NCBI GenBank assembly: GCA_963762605.1
Contig: CAVXLJ010000011.1
Span: 1-64,000, forward strand
Source of the DNA: CAVSRC01 sp963762605
Lineage (GTDB): Bacteria; Pseudomonadota; Alphaproteobacteria; Rhizobiales; Kaistiaceae
DNA length: 64,000 nucleotides
Direction: 5' to 3'
The translations under genes and the position numbers were made by a program. Position 1 is the stretch's first letter. Each line of letters starts with the position of its first letter. Positions 53,696 to 62,894 of the stretch are shown in pieces. Below the pieces are notes generated by a model that made no database searches, was not told the DNA's origin, and saw nothing but the letters and a program-made list of their open reading frames with translations.

Positions 53696-55909
53696 TCAGC
53701 GGTGCAGGTCGAAGCGGTCAAGTTCCATCACCTTGGCCCAGGCCGCCACGAAGTCCTTGACGAACTTCTTCTGCGCATCGTCCTGGGCATAGACCTCGGC
53801 CAGAGCGCGAAGCTGCGAGTTGGAGCCGAAGACGAGATCGACGCGGGTGGCGGTCCACTTCGCCTTACCGGTCTTGCGGTCATGGCCCTCGAAGGCGCCG
53901 TCGGCCGTCGGGGTCCATTTGGTGCCCATGTCGGTGAGGTTGACGAAGAAGTCGTTGGTCAGCGTCTCCGGCCGCTTGGTGAAGACGCCTTTCTTCGACC
54001 GCCCGTGGTTGGCACCGAGCACGCGCAGACCGCCGACCAGCACGGTCATCTCCGGCGCGGTCAGGGTGAGAAGCTGCGCCTTGTCGACCAGAAGCTCTTC
54101 CGGCGAGATCGTGTATTCGGTCTTCTGGTAGTTGCGGAAGCCGTCAGCGACCGGCTCGATCACGGCGAAGGATTCGACGTCGGTCTGCTCCTGCGTCGCG
54201 TCGGTGCGGCCGGGCGTGAAGGGCACCGTCACGTTGTGGCCGGCCTTTTCCGCCGCCTGCTCGATCGCCGCCGCACCACCGAGCACGATGAGGTCGGCGA
54301 GCGACACCTGCTTGCCGCTGGACTTGTTGGCGCGGTTGAACTTGGCCTGGATGGCTTCGAGGATCTTGAGCACCTTGGCCAGCTGCGCCGGCTGGTTGAC
54401 CGCCCATTTCTTCTGCGGCGCCAGACGGATGCGTGCGCCGTTCGCCCCGCCGCGCTTGTCGGAGCCGCGGAAGGTCGACGCCGATGCCCAGGCGGTGGAG
54501 ACGAGCTGGGAGACCGTGAGACCCGACTTGAGGATCTGCGCCTTCAGCGCCTTGATGTCCTTGGCGCCGATCAGCTTGTGATCAACGGCCGGAACCGGGT
54601 CCTGCCAGATCAGGTCTTCATGCGGCACTTCCGGGCCGAGATAGCGTGCCTTGGGGCCCATGTCGCGATGGGTCAGCTTGAACCAGGCGCGGGCGAAGGC
54701 ATCGGCGAACTCGTCCGGATGTTTCATGAAGTGCTTCGAGATCGGTCCGTAGATCGGGTCGAGCTTCATGGCCATGTCGGCGGTCGACATCATGATCGGA
54801 ACGCGTCTGCCCGAGCCGTCGACCTCCGGCGCCATGTCCTGTTCCTCAAGGCCGATGGGGCGCCAGATCCACGCGCCCGCCGGGCTCTTGGTCTTTTCCC
54901 ACTCGTATTTGAACAGGACGTGGAAATAGCCCATGTCCCAGCGGGTCGGGGTCGAGGTCCATGCGCCCTCAAGGCCCGACGTGATCGCGTCGACGCCCTT
55001 GCCGCTCTTCCAGCTCGACAGCCAGCCGAGGCCCATCGCCTCGATCGGCGCGGCTTCCGGCTCCGGACCGACATGGTTGGCCGGGCCGGCGCCATGCGTC
55101 TTGCCGAAGGTGTGGCCACCGGCGGTGAGCGCCACCGTCTCGTAGTCGTTCATCGCCATACGGGCGAAGGTCTCGCGGATGTCGCGGCCCGAGGCGATCG
55201 GGTCGGGGTTGCCGTCCGGTCCTTCCGGGTTGACGTAGATGAGGCCCATCTGCACCGCGGCCAGCGGGTTCTCGAGGTCGCGCTCGCCCGAATAGCGGCT
55301 GTTGGCCTTGTCGCTGGTCGCCAGCCACTCGGTCTCGGCGCCCCAGTAGACGTCTTCCTCCGGCTCCCAGGTATCGGCGCGGCCGCCGCCGAAGCCGAAG
55401 GTCTTGAAGCCCATCAATTCCATGGCGACGTTGCCGGCGAGCACGATCAGGTCGGCCCACGAAAGCTTGTTGCCGTACTTCTGCTTGATCGGCCACAGCA
55501 GACGCCGCGCCTTGTCGAGGTTGCCGTTGTCCGGCCATGAATTGATCGGCGCGAAGCGCTGCTGGCCGCCGCCGGCGCCGCCGCGCCCGTCGCCGGTGCG
55601 ATAGGTGCCCGCCGAGTGCCAGGCCATGCGGATGAACAACCCGCCGTAATGGCCGTAGTCGGCCGGCCACCACTCCTGCAATTCGGTCATCAGCGCGGTG
55701 AGGTCCTTCTTCACCGCCTTCAGGTTCAGCGTCCTGAACGCTTCGGCATAATCGAAGGCCGCGCCCATGGGACTGGAGAGCGGCGCGTTCTGATGAAGAA
55801 TTCTGAGATTGAGCTGGTTCGGCCACCAGTCGCTGTTGGACCGCATGCCCATGTTGGTTGCCCCGTGCACGACCGGGCATTTGCCTGCGCTATCCGCTTT
55901 CATGTCCAT
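53696..55909 (-). CDS. katG: Catalase-peroxidase KatG
   Basis: A bifunctional heme catalase-peroxidase for hydrogen peroxide, cytoplasmic. The 737-residue protein has the distal RMAWHSAGTYRTGDGRGG (Arg, Trp, His), LIYVNPEGPDG (the Tyr of the Met-Tyr-Trp adduct), ALTAGGHTFGKTHGAG (proximal His region) and a duplicated C-terminal domain. The start ATG at 55909 (MDMKADSAGKCPVVHG) is preceded by GGAGGAGG; the longer frame to 56056 is not needed. It diverges from oxyR. Confidence 0.97.
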   Translation of the reverse strand: MDMKADSAGKCPVVHGATNMGMRSNSDWWPNQLNLRILHQNAPLSSPMGAAFDYAEAFRTLNLKAVKKDLTALMTELQEWWPADYGHYGGLFIRMAWHSAGTYRTGDGRGGAGGGQQRFAPINSWPDNGNLDKARRLLWPIKQKYGNKLSWADLIVLAGNVAMELMGFKTFGFGGGRADTWEPEEDVYWGAETEWLATSDKANSRYSGERDLENPLAAVQMGLIYVNPEGPDGNPDPIASGRDIRETFARMAMNDYETVALTAGGHTFGKTHGAGPANHVGPEPEAAPIEAMGLGWLSSWKSGKGVDAITSGLEGAWTSTPTRWDMGYFHVLFKYEWEKTKSPAGAWIWRPIGLEEQDMAPEVDGSGRRVPIMMSTADMAMKLDPIYGPISKHFMKHPDEFADAFARAWFKLTHRDMGPKARYLGPEVPHEDLIWQDPVPAVDHKLIGAKDIKALKAQILKSGLTVSQLVSTAWASASTFRGSDKRGGANGARIRLAPQKKWAVNQPAQLAKVLKILEAIQAKFNRANKSSGKQVSLADLIVLGGAAAIEQAAEKAGHNVTVPFTPGRTDATQEQTDVESFAVIEPVADGFRNYQKTEYTISPEELLVDKAQLLTLTAPEMTVLVGGLRVLGANHGRSKKGVFTKRPETLTNDFFVNLTDMGTKWTPTADGAFEGHDRKTGKAKWTATRVDLVFGSNSQLRALAEVYAQDDAQKKFVKDFVAAWAKVMELDRFDLHR

Positions 55910-56070
55910 GTTTCTGCCTCCTCCGGGAGTTGGGCAAACGCAACGCCGATATCCGGCCCCGACGGTCTGCCGATGCCGATTAATTGGGGTGTTGCATTTG
56001 GCGGGGAAGGTGGCAGGTCGACGCGATAAAATCCAATCATATTGCCACGCATGCACGATAAGCTATTCTT
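55910..56070. promoter_or_regulatory. katG-oxyR divergent promoter region
   Basis: A 161-bp shared intergenic region between katG and oxyR. It has AT-rich tracts, including GATAAAATCCAATCATAT and CGATAAGCTATTC near 56026-56068, where ATA/TAT half-sites resemble loosely the ATAG-N7-CTAT repeats of OxyR sites. I cannot assign an exact site by eye. Confidence 0.4.
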
Positions 56071-57003
56071 ATGGAAATGATCACGCTCCGCCAGCTTCGC
56101 TATTTCCACGCGCTCGCCAGCTCCGGCCATTTCGGGCGGGCGGCGGAGGCGTCCGGCATTTCGCAGCCGGCGCTCTCCATGCAATTGCGCGCGCTTGAAA
56201 CAATTCTTGGCGGCGCTCTGGTGACGCGCGGGCCGGACGGTGCCAGCCTCACCGAGCTTGGCAAGGACGTGGAGAGCCGCGTCACACAGATTCTCGCTGC
56301 CGTGCGCGACCTGGAAGAGATGGCGCGCAGCCACGGCGCCGATCTTGCCGGGCCGCTGCGCCTCGGGATCATCCCCTCGATGGCGCCGTTTCTGCTGCCG
56401 CGATTGCTGCAGCGCGCCGCCGAGGACTATCCCGCGCTCCAGCTCGTCGTGCGCGAGACGATCACGGCCCACCTCATCGAGGAACTGGCCGACGGCGGTC
56501 TCGATGCGATCGTGGCGAGCCTGCCACTCGAGGCCGGTGACTTCGAGGAGGTGCCGGCCTTCGACGACACCTTTCTGCTCGCGGCGCCCGCCGGCTCGCC
56601 GCACGCCCGCCGCTCACCGGCTCTGGCCGATATGATCGAGGCGGACGAACTGCTGCTGCTCGAGGATGGTCACTGCCTGCGCGATCAGGCGCTGGCGGTC
56701 TGCCACCGTATCGACCCGCGGCGGCTACGAAGCTTCGGCGCCACCTCGATCGCCACGGTGCTGCAACTGGTGGCGGCGGGGCAGGGGATCACGCTGGTGC
56801 CAAAGATGGCGGTTGATGCCGGCCTATCGGCCGACCCACGTCTGGCGCTGGTGCGCTTTGCCTCGCCCGAGCCGTACCGCACCGCGGGCCTCGCCTGGCG
56901 CAGGGCCTCGCCGCGGCGGGCGCATTTCCTGGCGCTGGTCGATCTGCTACGGCCGGATGGGGCAACGGCGCGGCAACCAAAGACGAGGAGACAGCGGCAA
57001 TGA
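56071..57003 (+). CDS. oxyR: Hydrogen-peroxide sensor regulator OxyR
   Basis: A 310-residue LysR-type regulator. The N-terminal winged helix-turn-helix has LRQLRYFHALASSGHFGRAAEASGISQPALS. The effector domain has the two redox cysteines C202 and C211 in LLLLEDGHCLRDQALAVC, with the same 9-residue spacing as C199/C208 of E. coli OxyR, and IPSMAPFLLP at its start. It should activate the divergent katG under peroxide. It overlaps the EamA gene start by 4 bases. Confidence 0.95.
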   Translation: MEMITLRQLRYFHALASSGHFGRAAEASGISQPALSMQLRALETILGGALVTRGPDGASLTELGKDVESRVTQILAAVRDLEEMARSHGADLAGPLRLGIIPSMAPFLLPRLLQRAAEDYPALQLVVRETITAHLIEELADGGLDAIVASLPLEAGDFEEVPAFDDTFLLAAPAGSPHARRSPALADMIEADELLLLEDGHCLRDQALAVCHRIDPRRLRSFGATSIATVLQLVAAGQGITLVPKMAVDAGLSADPRLALVRFASPEPYRTAGLAWRRASPRRAHFLALVDLLRPDGATARQPKTRRQRQ

Positions 57004-57422
57004 CGACGACATGGCAATTCTGGGCACTGGCGGCCGCCGCCTTCGCGGCACTGACCGCGATCTTCGCCAAGGTCGGCGTCGAGACCGTCAATTCCGACTA
57101 CGCCACCTTCATCCGCACCATCGTCATCCTGATCGTCACTTTCGCCATCCTGATCAGCCTCGGGGAGATACAGTCGCCAGCGTCGGTTTCGCCGCGCACC
57201 TATCTGTTCCTCATCCTCTCGGGGCTGGCCACCGGCGGCTCGTGGCTGTGCTATTTCCGCGCCCTCAAGATCGGCCAGGCGGCGCAGGTGGCACCCATCG
57301 ACAAGCTGAGCGTCGTGCTGGTGGCGATCTTCGGCGCTCTGTTCCTGGGCGAGAAGCTCAGCCTGATGAACTGGCTGGGCGTGGCGCTGATCGGCGGCGG
57401 GGCGATCCTGGTCGCGTTCTGA
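57000..57422 (+). CDS. EamA-family small transporter
   Basis: A 140-residue membrane protein with five helices, a single EamA unit. The start WQFWALAAAAFAALTAIFAKVGVE and the end VAPIDKLSVVLVAIFGALFLGEKL with NWLGVALIGGGAILVAF are typical of the short DMT-superfamily proteins that work as dimers. The substrate is unknown. It starts by overlapping oxyR (ATGA), so it may be expressed with the peroxide regulon, a link not obvious from function. Confidence 0.88.
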   Translation: MTTTWQFWALAAAAFAALTAIFAKVGVETVNSDYATFIRTIVILIVTFAILISLGEIQSPASVSPRTYLFLILSGLATGGSWLCYFRALKIGQAAQVAPIDKLSVVLVAIFGALFLGEKLSLMNWLGVALIGGGAILVAF

Positions 57423-57514
57423 GCGGCCTTTTCGTCGCCTTGTCGGCCGGCGACCGGCCGGGCTATACAGCCGCCACGCATTCCCTCCCGTCACTTCAGC
57501 AAGGAACGACCCCG

Positions 57515-57937
57515 ATGGCAGTTGAGCGTACTTTTTCGATGATCAAGCCGGACGCGACGGCGCGCAACCTGACCGGCAAGATCAACGCCCGGCTGGAGGA
57601 AGCGGGGCTGCGCATCGTGGCGCAGAAGCGTGTGTGGATGAGCCGCAAGCAGGCGGAAGGCTTCTACGCCGTCCACAAGGGCCGGCCGTTCTTCGACGAG
57701 CTCTGCGATTTCATGTCGTCCGGGCCGACCATCGTCCAGGTTCTGGAGGGCGAAAACGCCATTGCCAGGAATCGCGAGGTGATGGGTGCGACCGACCCGG
57801 CCAAAGCCGCTCCGGGCACCATCCGCAAGGATTTCGCGAACTCCATCGGCGAGAACTCGGTGCACGGCTCCGACGCGCCGGAGACGGCGCGCGAGGAGAT
57901 CGCTTACTGGTTCCCGGCAATCGAGATCGTCGGCTAG
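57515..57937 (+). CDS. ndk: Nucleoside-diphosphate kinase
   Basis: Ndk balances NTP and dNTP pools through a phospho-His. The 140-residue protein has ERTFSMIKPDATARNL at the start and GTIRKDFANSIGENSVHGSDA with the active His117. The ATG at 57515 follows AAGGAACGA. Length and motifs are normal. Confidence 0.97.
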   Translation: MAVERTFSMIKPDATARNLTGKINARLEEAGLRIVAQKRVWMSRKQAEGFYAVHKGRPFFDELCDFMSSGPTIVQVLEGENAIARNREVMGATDPAKAAPGTIRKDFANSIGENSVHGSDAPETAREEIAYWFPAIEIVG

Positions 57938-58038
57938 CGGCCAGCTGCCATCGAAATGGCCAATTTCGGGGCTAGGCGAACGATCGCCGGGGCGTGCGGC
58001 CGTTCTTTGTGTCGAATGACCAACCGAACCGGGGACCC

Positions 58039-58428
58039 ATGAAAAGATACGTTTTTGCTGCATCTGTGCTGCTCGCCGGCAGCCTGCCGGCTGCGGCGTT
58101 CAACGCCTCGCTGACCCGCCAGCTCAAGGAACTCTCCGGAACGACCCGTTTCGTGCAAGCCTGCACCCTCCAGGCGCTCATCGAGATCAACAAAGACAGA
58201 AACGGTCTCAGGCCGAGCCATACCCCCGTCGATGGACTGGGCGCGCCGTACATTAAAGGCGACGTGATGAAGGGCAATACCGGCGCCGCGCGCAGCCGCG
58301 ACAAGTGGTATCAGTTCTCCTTCACCTGCGAGACCACGCCGGACCATCTGCTGGTGAAATCGTTCACCTACAAGATCGGCAAGCCGATCCCCAAGGCGCA
58401 GTGGGCGAGCTACAATCTCTATCAGTGA
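58039..58428 (+). CDS. DUF930-family exported protein
   Basis: A 129-residue protein with a signal peptide (MKRYVFAASVLLAGSLPAAA) and a DUF930-like body: RFVQACTLQALIEINKD, GAARSRDKWYQFSFTCETTPDHLLVKSFTYKIG, ending IPKAQWASYNLY. The two Cys probably form a disulfide. DUF930 occurs mainly in Hyphomicrobiales and has no known function. It converges with moaE (3 bp apart). Confidence 0.85.
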   Translation: MKRYVFAASVLLAGSLPAAAFNASLTRQLKELSGTTRFVQACTLQALIEINKDRNGLRPSHTPVDGLGAPYIKGDVMKGNTGAARSRDKWYQFSFTCETTPDHLLVKSFTYKIGKPIPKAQWASYNLYQ

Positions 58429-58431
58429 GGG

Positions 58432-58893
58432 TCAGCGCCCGCGCCTGACGATCTCCTCGTCGGCGTGCCGGGACTCCACCCAGCCGCCCTCGGCGCCGCC
58501 GGCAAGATGCTCCTTCTTCCAGAAGGGCGCCCGGCTCTTCATGTAGTCCATCAGGAAACCCGCCGCCTCGAAAGCGGCGTGTCGGTGTTCCGAGGCGACG
58601 ACGACCAGGACGATGTTGTCGCCGACGGCGATGGTGCCGTGGCGGTGGATCACGGTGACGGCGGCTAGCGGCCAGCGGGCTGCCGCCTCCTCGGCAATGC
58701 GGGTGATCTCGCCCTCGGCCATGCCGGGATAATGCTCAAGCTCCAGCGCCGACAGGCGGCCGGCTTCCGCCCGGCACACGCCGGTGAAGCTGACCACCGC
58801 ACCGACATCTTTGCTGGCGCGCTTGACCGCGTCGATCTCGGCGGCGATGTCGAAGGCGTCCGCTTGAACGCGGATCGTGACCGGAATGGCCAT
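58432..58893 (-). CDS. moaE: Molybdopterin synthase catalytic subunit
   Basis: MoaE makes molybdopterin from precursor Z using sulfur from MoaD. In the 153-residue protein GAVVSFTGVCRAE, LELEHYPGMAE, HRHGTIAVGDNIVLVVVASEHR and the catalytic-site region MDYMKSRAPFWKKEH are present. It follows moaD by 6 bp on the same strand. Confidence 0.95.
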   Translation of the reverse strand: MAIPVTIRVQADAFDIAAEIDAVKRASKDVGAVVSFTGVCRAEAGRLSALELEHYPGMAEGEITRIAEEAAARWPLAAVTVIHRHGTIAVGDNIVLVVVASEHRHAAFEAAGFLMDYMKSRAPFWKKEHLAGGAEGGWVESRHADEEIVRRGR

Positions 58894-58899
58894 CGGGCT

Positions 58900-59151
58900 C
58901 TACCCGCCGGTCATGGGCGGGAAGATCGCCACTTCCCGGGCACCGTCGATGGACACGTCGCCGGGGGCATGGACCTTGTCGACCGCCACGCGCAGCACGC
59001 GGGGCTCGGCCAGGGCCAGTTCGTAGCCCGGACCGCGGGTCTTCAGCCAGTCGACCAATTGGTGCGTGGTGCGCACCGTAGCCGGCGGCGTCACCTCTTC
59101 CAATTCGAGGCCGATGCGCTCCCGCACCCAGGCGAAATAGACGAGCCTCAC
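58900..59151 (-). CDS. moaD: Molybdopterin synthase sulfur-carrier subunit
   Basis: A ubiquitin-like 83-residue protein: MRLVYFAWVRERIG at the start, and the C-terminal PPMTGG, whose terminal Gly is thiocarboxylated to hand sulfur to MoaE. It starts with GTG at 59151 that overlaps the pgsA stop (GTGA). Confidence 0.94.
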   Translation of the reverse strand: MRLVYFAWVRERIGLELEEVTPPATVRTTHQLVDWLKTRGPGYELALAEPRVLRVAVDKVHAPGDVSIDGAREVAIFPPMTGG

Positions 59152-59803
59152 GGTTCGCTGTCCCCATCAGGTGGCGGAGGCCGGCGCGGAAATAGTCGTA
59201 GCCCGTATAGACGGTGATCAGCGCCGATATCCACAGGAGCAGCAGGCCGACATAAGTGAACAGGCCGAAATCTTGGATGATAGTAGCGCATCAGCTTGTC
59301 GCCGGCCGGTCCGGCGAGCAGAAAGCCGATGGCGATCATCTGCATGGTCGTCTTCCATTTTGCGAGGTTCGTCACCGGCACGCTGACGCGCAGCTCAGCC
59401 AGGAACTCGCGCAGGCCGGAGACGGATAATCTCGCGAGTCAGGATGACGATGGCGGCCAGCACCGACCAGTCGGAAATGGTGCGGTCGTAGACCAGCAGC
59501 AGAAGGGCGGTGGCGACCAGCAGCTTGTCGGCGATCGGGTCGAGGATGCGGCCGATGGCCGATTGCTGCTGCCAGGCGCGGGCAAGATAGCCGTCGAAGA
59601 AATCCGAGATCGTTGCGGCAATGAACACAGCGAAGCTCAGCCAACGGCTGGCGGTGCTCTCGACGTAGAAGAAGACAGACGAGGAGCGAGGACGGCCACG
59701 AATGCGGAAGTAGGTCAAGCAGGTTGGGCAGCGAAAACGCATGGGCGTGCCGGCTTGCGGCGGGGCCGCTCTGCGGCTGCTCGATTGGCTGGGTCTCGTG
59801 CAT
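59148..59803 (-). pseudogene. pgsA: Phosphatidylglycerophosphate synthase PgsA, about five frameshifts as sequenced
   Basis: PgsA joins glycerol-3-P to CDP-diacylglycerol for phosphatidylglycerol. The reading pieces are clear: FSLPNLL, then TYFRI after an extra T (about 59724), then VFFYVESTASRWLSFAVFIAATISDFFDGYLARAWQQQSAIGRILDPIADKLL (the CDP-alcohol motif D-G-x2-A-R-x8-G-x3-D-x3-D), then VSGLREFLAELRVSVPVTNLAKWKTTMQMIAIGFLLAGPAGDKLM after an extra C (about 59428), then DFGLFTYVGLLLLWISALITVYTGYDYFRAGLRHLMG, then DSEP after a missing G (about 59163). Re-joining all frames gives a full-length family member ending in TGA overlapping moaD. Several small indels in one essential gene point to sequence error. 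Confidence 0.85.
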
Positions 59804-59941
59804 CGAATTCTGCCCGTTGGCCGGGTCGCGGTCCACACCGCTGCCACGCCGGAAGCCGATCCTAGCGCCTCGACGCCAGGAAGGCACCCATAGAAGGCCG
59901 GCTCCAGTCCCGTGGCCTATCTGGCGCTCCGCGCGGTCCGG

Positions 59942-61861
59942 TCAATCGCCGGCCTGGTTGAAGAAGCCGTGGATCGCCCGCGCCATCTCGTCGGAAATGC
60001 CGGGCACGGCCCTGAGATCGTCGACGCTCGCCCGGCCGACCGCCTTGGCCGTGCCGAAATGGCGCAGCAGCGCCCGTTTGCGGGCCGGGCCGACGCCGTC
60101 GATTTCGTCGAGCGGGCTGCGGGCGATATCGGATTTGCGCCGCGCCCGGTGCGAGCCGATGGCGAAGCGGTGCGCCTCGTCGCGCAGCCGCTGGACGAAA
60201 TAGAGGACGGGGTCACGCGACGGCAGCATGAAGGACTCGCGCCCGTTCATGTAGAACGTCTCGCGCCCGGCATCGCGGTCGGGCCCCTTGGCAACCCCGA
60301 TGAGCGGCAGGTCGCTGACGCCGAGTTCGGTCAGCGTCTTGGTCACCGCGGCGAGCTGGCCGCGGCCGCCATCGATGAGCAGGACATCGGGCCACGGCCC
60401 GATCGTCTCCTCGTCGCGCTCCGCCGCCTCGCGCGGGCCGGCTTCCTTGATGAGGCGCGAGAAGCGCCGGCCGAGCATTTCGCGCATCATGGCATAGTCG
60501 TCGCCCGGAGTGAGGTCTTCCGAGCGCATGTTGAACTTGCGGTACTGGCCTTTGACGAAGCCGTCCGGTCCGGAGACGACCATGCCGCCGACGGCGTTGG
60601 TGCCCATGATGTGGCTATTGTCGTAGACCTCGATGCGGCGCGGCACCTCCGGCAGGCCGAAGCGCTCGGCGAAGCCTTCCAAGAGCGTGTGCTGCGAGGA
60701 TGCTTGCGCCAGCTCGCGGCCGAGCGCCTCACGGGCATTGGCGAGCGCGTGGGCGACCAGATCCTTCTTCTCGCCACGCTGCGGAACGAGCACGTTCACG
60801 TGCCTGTCGCCGCGCTCGCTGAGCGCTGCTGCGAGCAGCGCGCGCTCGTCGAAATCGTGCGACAGCAAGATGAGCTTCGGCGCCGGCTTGTCCTCGTAGA
60901 ACTGGGCGAGGAAGGCACCGAGCACGGCGCCGGCTTCGAGCCCTTTGTCGGCGCGCGGAAAATAGGCGCGGTTGCCCCAGTTCTGGCCGGTGCGGAAGAA
61001 GAAGACCTGGATGCAGGTCTGTCCGCCGGCCTGATGCACTGCAAAGAGGTCGGCCTCTTCGAAGGTCTGCGGGTTGATGCCCTGGTGGCCCTGAACGTGC
61101 GAGAGGGCGGCAAGCCGGTCGCGATAGCGGGCTGCCTGTTCGAAATCGAGCCGGTCGGCCGCCTCCGACATTTCCTTCTGAAGTGTGGCGCGCACCGCCT
61201 GGCTACGGCCGGAGAGGAAGTCCTTCGCTTCCTTCACCAGCGCACCATAGTCGTCGAGGCTGATCTCGCCGGTGCAGGGCGCCGAGCAGCGCTTGATCTG
61301 GTGGAGCAGGCAGGGCCGCGTGCGACTGTCGAAGACGGCATCCGAGCACGACCTCAGAAGAAAGGCGCGCTCGAGCGCGTTGATCGTGCGGCCGACGGCG
61401 CCGGCCGAGGCGAAGGGGCCGAAATAATCGCCCTTGCGCGTGCGCGCGCCGCGATGCTTGGCGATCTGCGGCGCCTTGTGGTCGCCGGTGATGAGAATAT
61501 AGGGGAACGACTTGTCGTCGCGGAGCAGCACGTTGTAGCGCGGGCGCAGGCGCTTGATCAGGTTGGCTTCGAGCAGCAGCGCCTCGGTTTCGGTGCGCGT
61601 CGAGACGAACTCCATCGCCGCCGTCGCCATGATCATGCGCTGAATGCGCATGGGCAGGCCCACCAGCCGCGTGTAGTTCAGCACCCGCTTCTTGAGGCTG
61701 CGTGCCTTGCCGACGTAGAGCACCGCGCCCTTGACGTCGATCATGCGATAGACGCCGGGCGTATTGGGCAAGCGCTTCACGGCGTCGGCGATAACGTCCG
61801 GTCCCACGCGCGCGGGCTCGTCTGCCGTCCGGTTCTGGTCTGTCGTCGCGGTATCTGTCAT
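59942..61861 (-). CDS. uvrC: Excinuclease ABC subunit C
   Basis: UvrC makes both cuts around DNA lesions. The 639-residue protein has the N-terminal GIY-YIG nuclease (NTPGVYRMIDVKGAVLYVGKARSLKKRV), a Cys-containing linker (CLLHQIKRCSAPC), a UVR motif (EMSEAADRLDFEQAARYRDRL), the RNase H-like C-terminal nuclease (IEVYDNSHIMGTNAVG, DGGRGQLAAV), and terminal helix-hairpin-helix motifs. It is followed by pgsA, moaD and moaE in the same direction, a conserved order in rhizobia. Confidence 0.97.
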   Translation of the reverse strand: MTDTATTDQNRTADEPARVGPDVIADAVKRLPNTPGVYRMIDVKGAVLYVGKARSLKKRVLNYTRLVGLPMRIQRMIMATAAMEFVSTRTETEALLLEANLIKRLRPRYNVLLRDDKSFPYILITGDHKAPQIAKHRGARTRKGDYFGPFASAGAVGRTINALERAFLLRSCSDAVFDSRTRPCLLHQIKRCSAPCTGEISLDDYGALVKEAKDFLSGRSQAVRATLQKEMSEAADRLDFEQAARYRDRLAALSHVQGHQGINPQTFEEADLFAVHQAGGQTCIQVFFFRTGQNWGNRAYFPRADKGLEAGAVLGAFLAQFYEDKPAPKLILLSHDFDERALLAAALSERGDRHVNVLVPQRGEKKDLVAHALANAREALGRELAQASSQHTLLEGFAERFGLPEVPRRIEVYDNSHIMGTNAVGGMVVSGPDGFVKGQYRKFNMRSEDLTPGDDYAMMREMLGRRFSRLIKEAGPREAAERDEETIGPWPDVLLIDGGRGQLAAVTKTLTELGVSDLPLIGVAKGPDRDAGRETFYMNGRESFMLPSRDPVLYFVQRLRDEAHRFAIGSHRARRKSDIARSPLDEIDGVGPARKRALLRHFGTAKAVGRASVDDLRAVPGISDEMARAIHGFFNQAGD

Positions 61862-61877
61862 GGCGTTAGCGTGTGCG

Positions 61878-62609
61878 TCAGCCGAGGTGCTGGCCGCTGT
61901 CCAGCGCGATCACCTGGCCGGTGATTGAGCGTGTTTCGACATAATAGCGGATCGTGCGGCCGAATTCCGTCAGGTCGGGCGCGCGGCCGAGCGGCGTGGA
62001 CCCAACCAGGCGGCGATAACCTTCGGCGGATTGGTAGACGCTCGGCAGCACGGGGCCGGGCGCGATGGCGTTGACGCGCACCTGCGGCGCCAGTGCCTGG
62101 GCCAGCCGCTCGGTGGCCGCCGCCAGCGCGGCCTTGCTGACCTGATAGGAATAGTGGCTCGGCGTCGGCCGCCAGATGCTCTGGTCGAGCAGGTTGACGA
62201 CATTGCCCTCGACGTCGTCGGGAAGTTGCCGGGCGAAAGCTTCGGCCAGAAACACCGGTGCCGTCAGGTTGATCGCCATCTGGCGGTCCCATAGCGCGCG
62301 GTCGAGCGATCCGACGGCGTCGGCCTCGAAGATCGAGGCGTTGTTGACCAGCAGAGTGAGGGGGCCGAGCGCTGCCTTTGCATCAGCGACGACACGGGCC
62401 GGCGTTTCCGGATCGGCGAAATCGCCGGTGACGATCGCAGCGCTCCCACCGGAATTGCGGATGGCGGCGGCGAGTCCCTCGGCTTCGTCGCGTGATCGGT
62501 TGCAGTGGATGGCGACCGCCCAGCCGTGCGCGCCGAGGTCCTCGACGATGGCGCGGCCGATGCGCCGTGCACCGCCGGTTACCAGCGCAACGGGAAAGGC
62601 GGAAGGCAT
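61878..62609 (-). CDS. Short-chain dehydrogenase/reductase
   Basis: A 243-residue SDR with ALVTGGARRIGRAIVE (TGxxxGxG), LVNNASIFE (NNAS), and the catalytic HYSYQVSKAAL (Y-x3-K). This group includes FolM/pteridine-reductase-like enzymes, suggested by the short length and NRSRDEAEGL segment, but the substrate is uncertain. It lies just upstream of uvrC, 16 bp apart, and may begin the uvrC-pgsA-moaD-moaE transcript. Confidence 0.88.
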   Translation of the reverse strand: MPSAFPVALVTGGARRIGRAIVEDLGAHGWAVAIHCNRSRDEAEGLAAAIRNSGGSAAIVTGDFADPETPARVVADAKAALGPLTLLVNNASIFEADAVGSLDRALWDRQMAINLTAPVFLAEAFARQLPDDVEGNVVNLLDQSIWRPTPSHYSYQVSKAALAAATERLAQALAPQVRVNAIAPGPVLPSVYQSAEGYRRLVGSTPLGRAPDLTEFGRTIRYYVETRSITGQVIALDSGQHLG

Positions 62610-62894
62610 AACCTTTGGTTAACCCTGTTTAAGAGTGGCAGGCCCAGCCGACGGCGAACAGAACCTAGATAGGCTGCCCCGGTCGAATCTCCAAATACTT
62701 GTTCGATCAAGGCGTTAAGCGACGATTGTTGCCGGGACGCAACGCCACAATCGATCATCGAATCGCCGCTGCGCAGCCGTATTTCATTAACGTTTACGCC
62801 GTATTCCTCCTCGCATATGGCGGCCAGCAAAGCGGGGGCCTGGCGTCGTGGGCGGCTAGTCGTGATGCCGCCAGGCAAGAACGAGGAGTAGATT

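Noticed and set aside
53621..55540. 639-residue plus-strand frame across katG
   Set aside because: Antisense shadow of katG; composition typical of such frames.
59912..61924. 670-residue plus-strand frame across uvrC
   Set aside because: Antisense shadow of uvrC.
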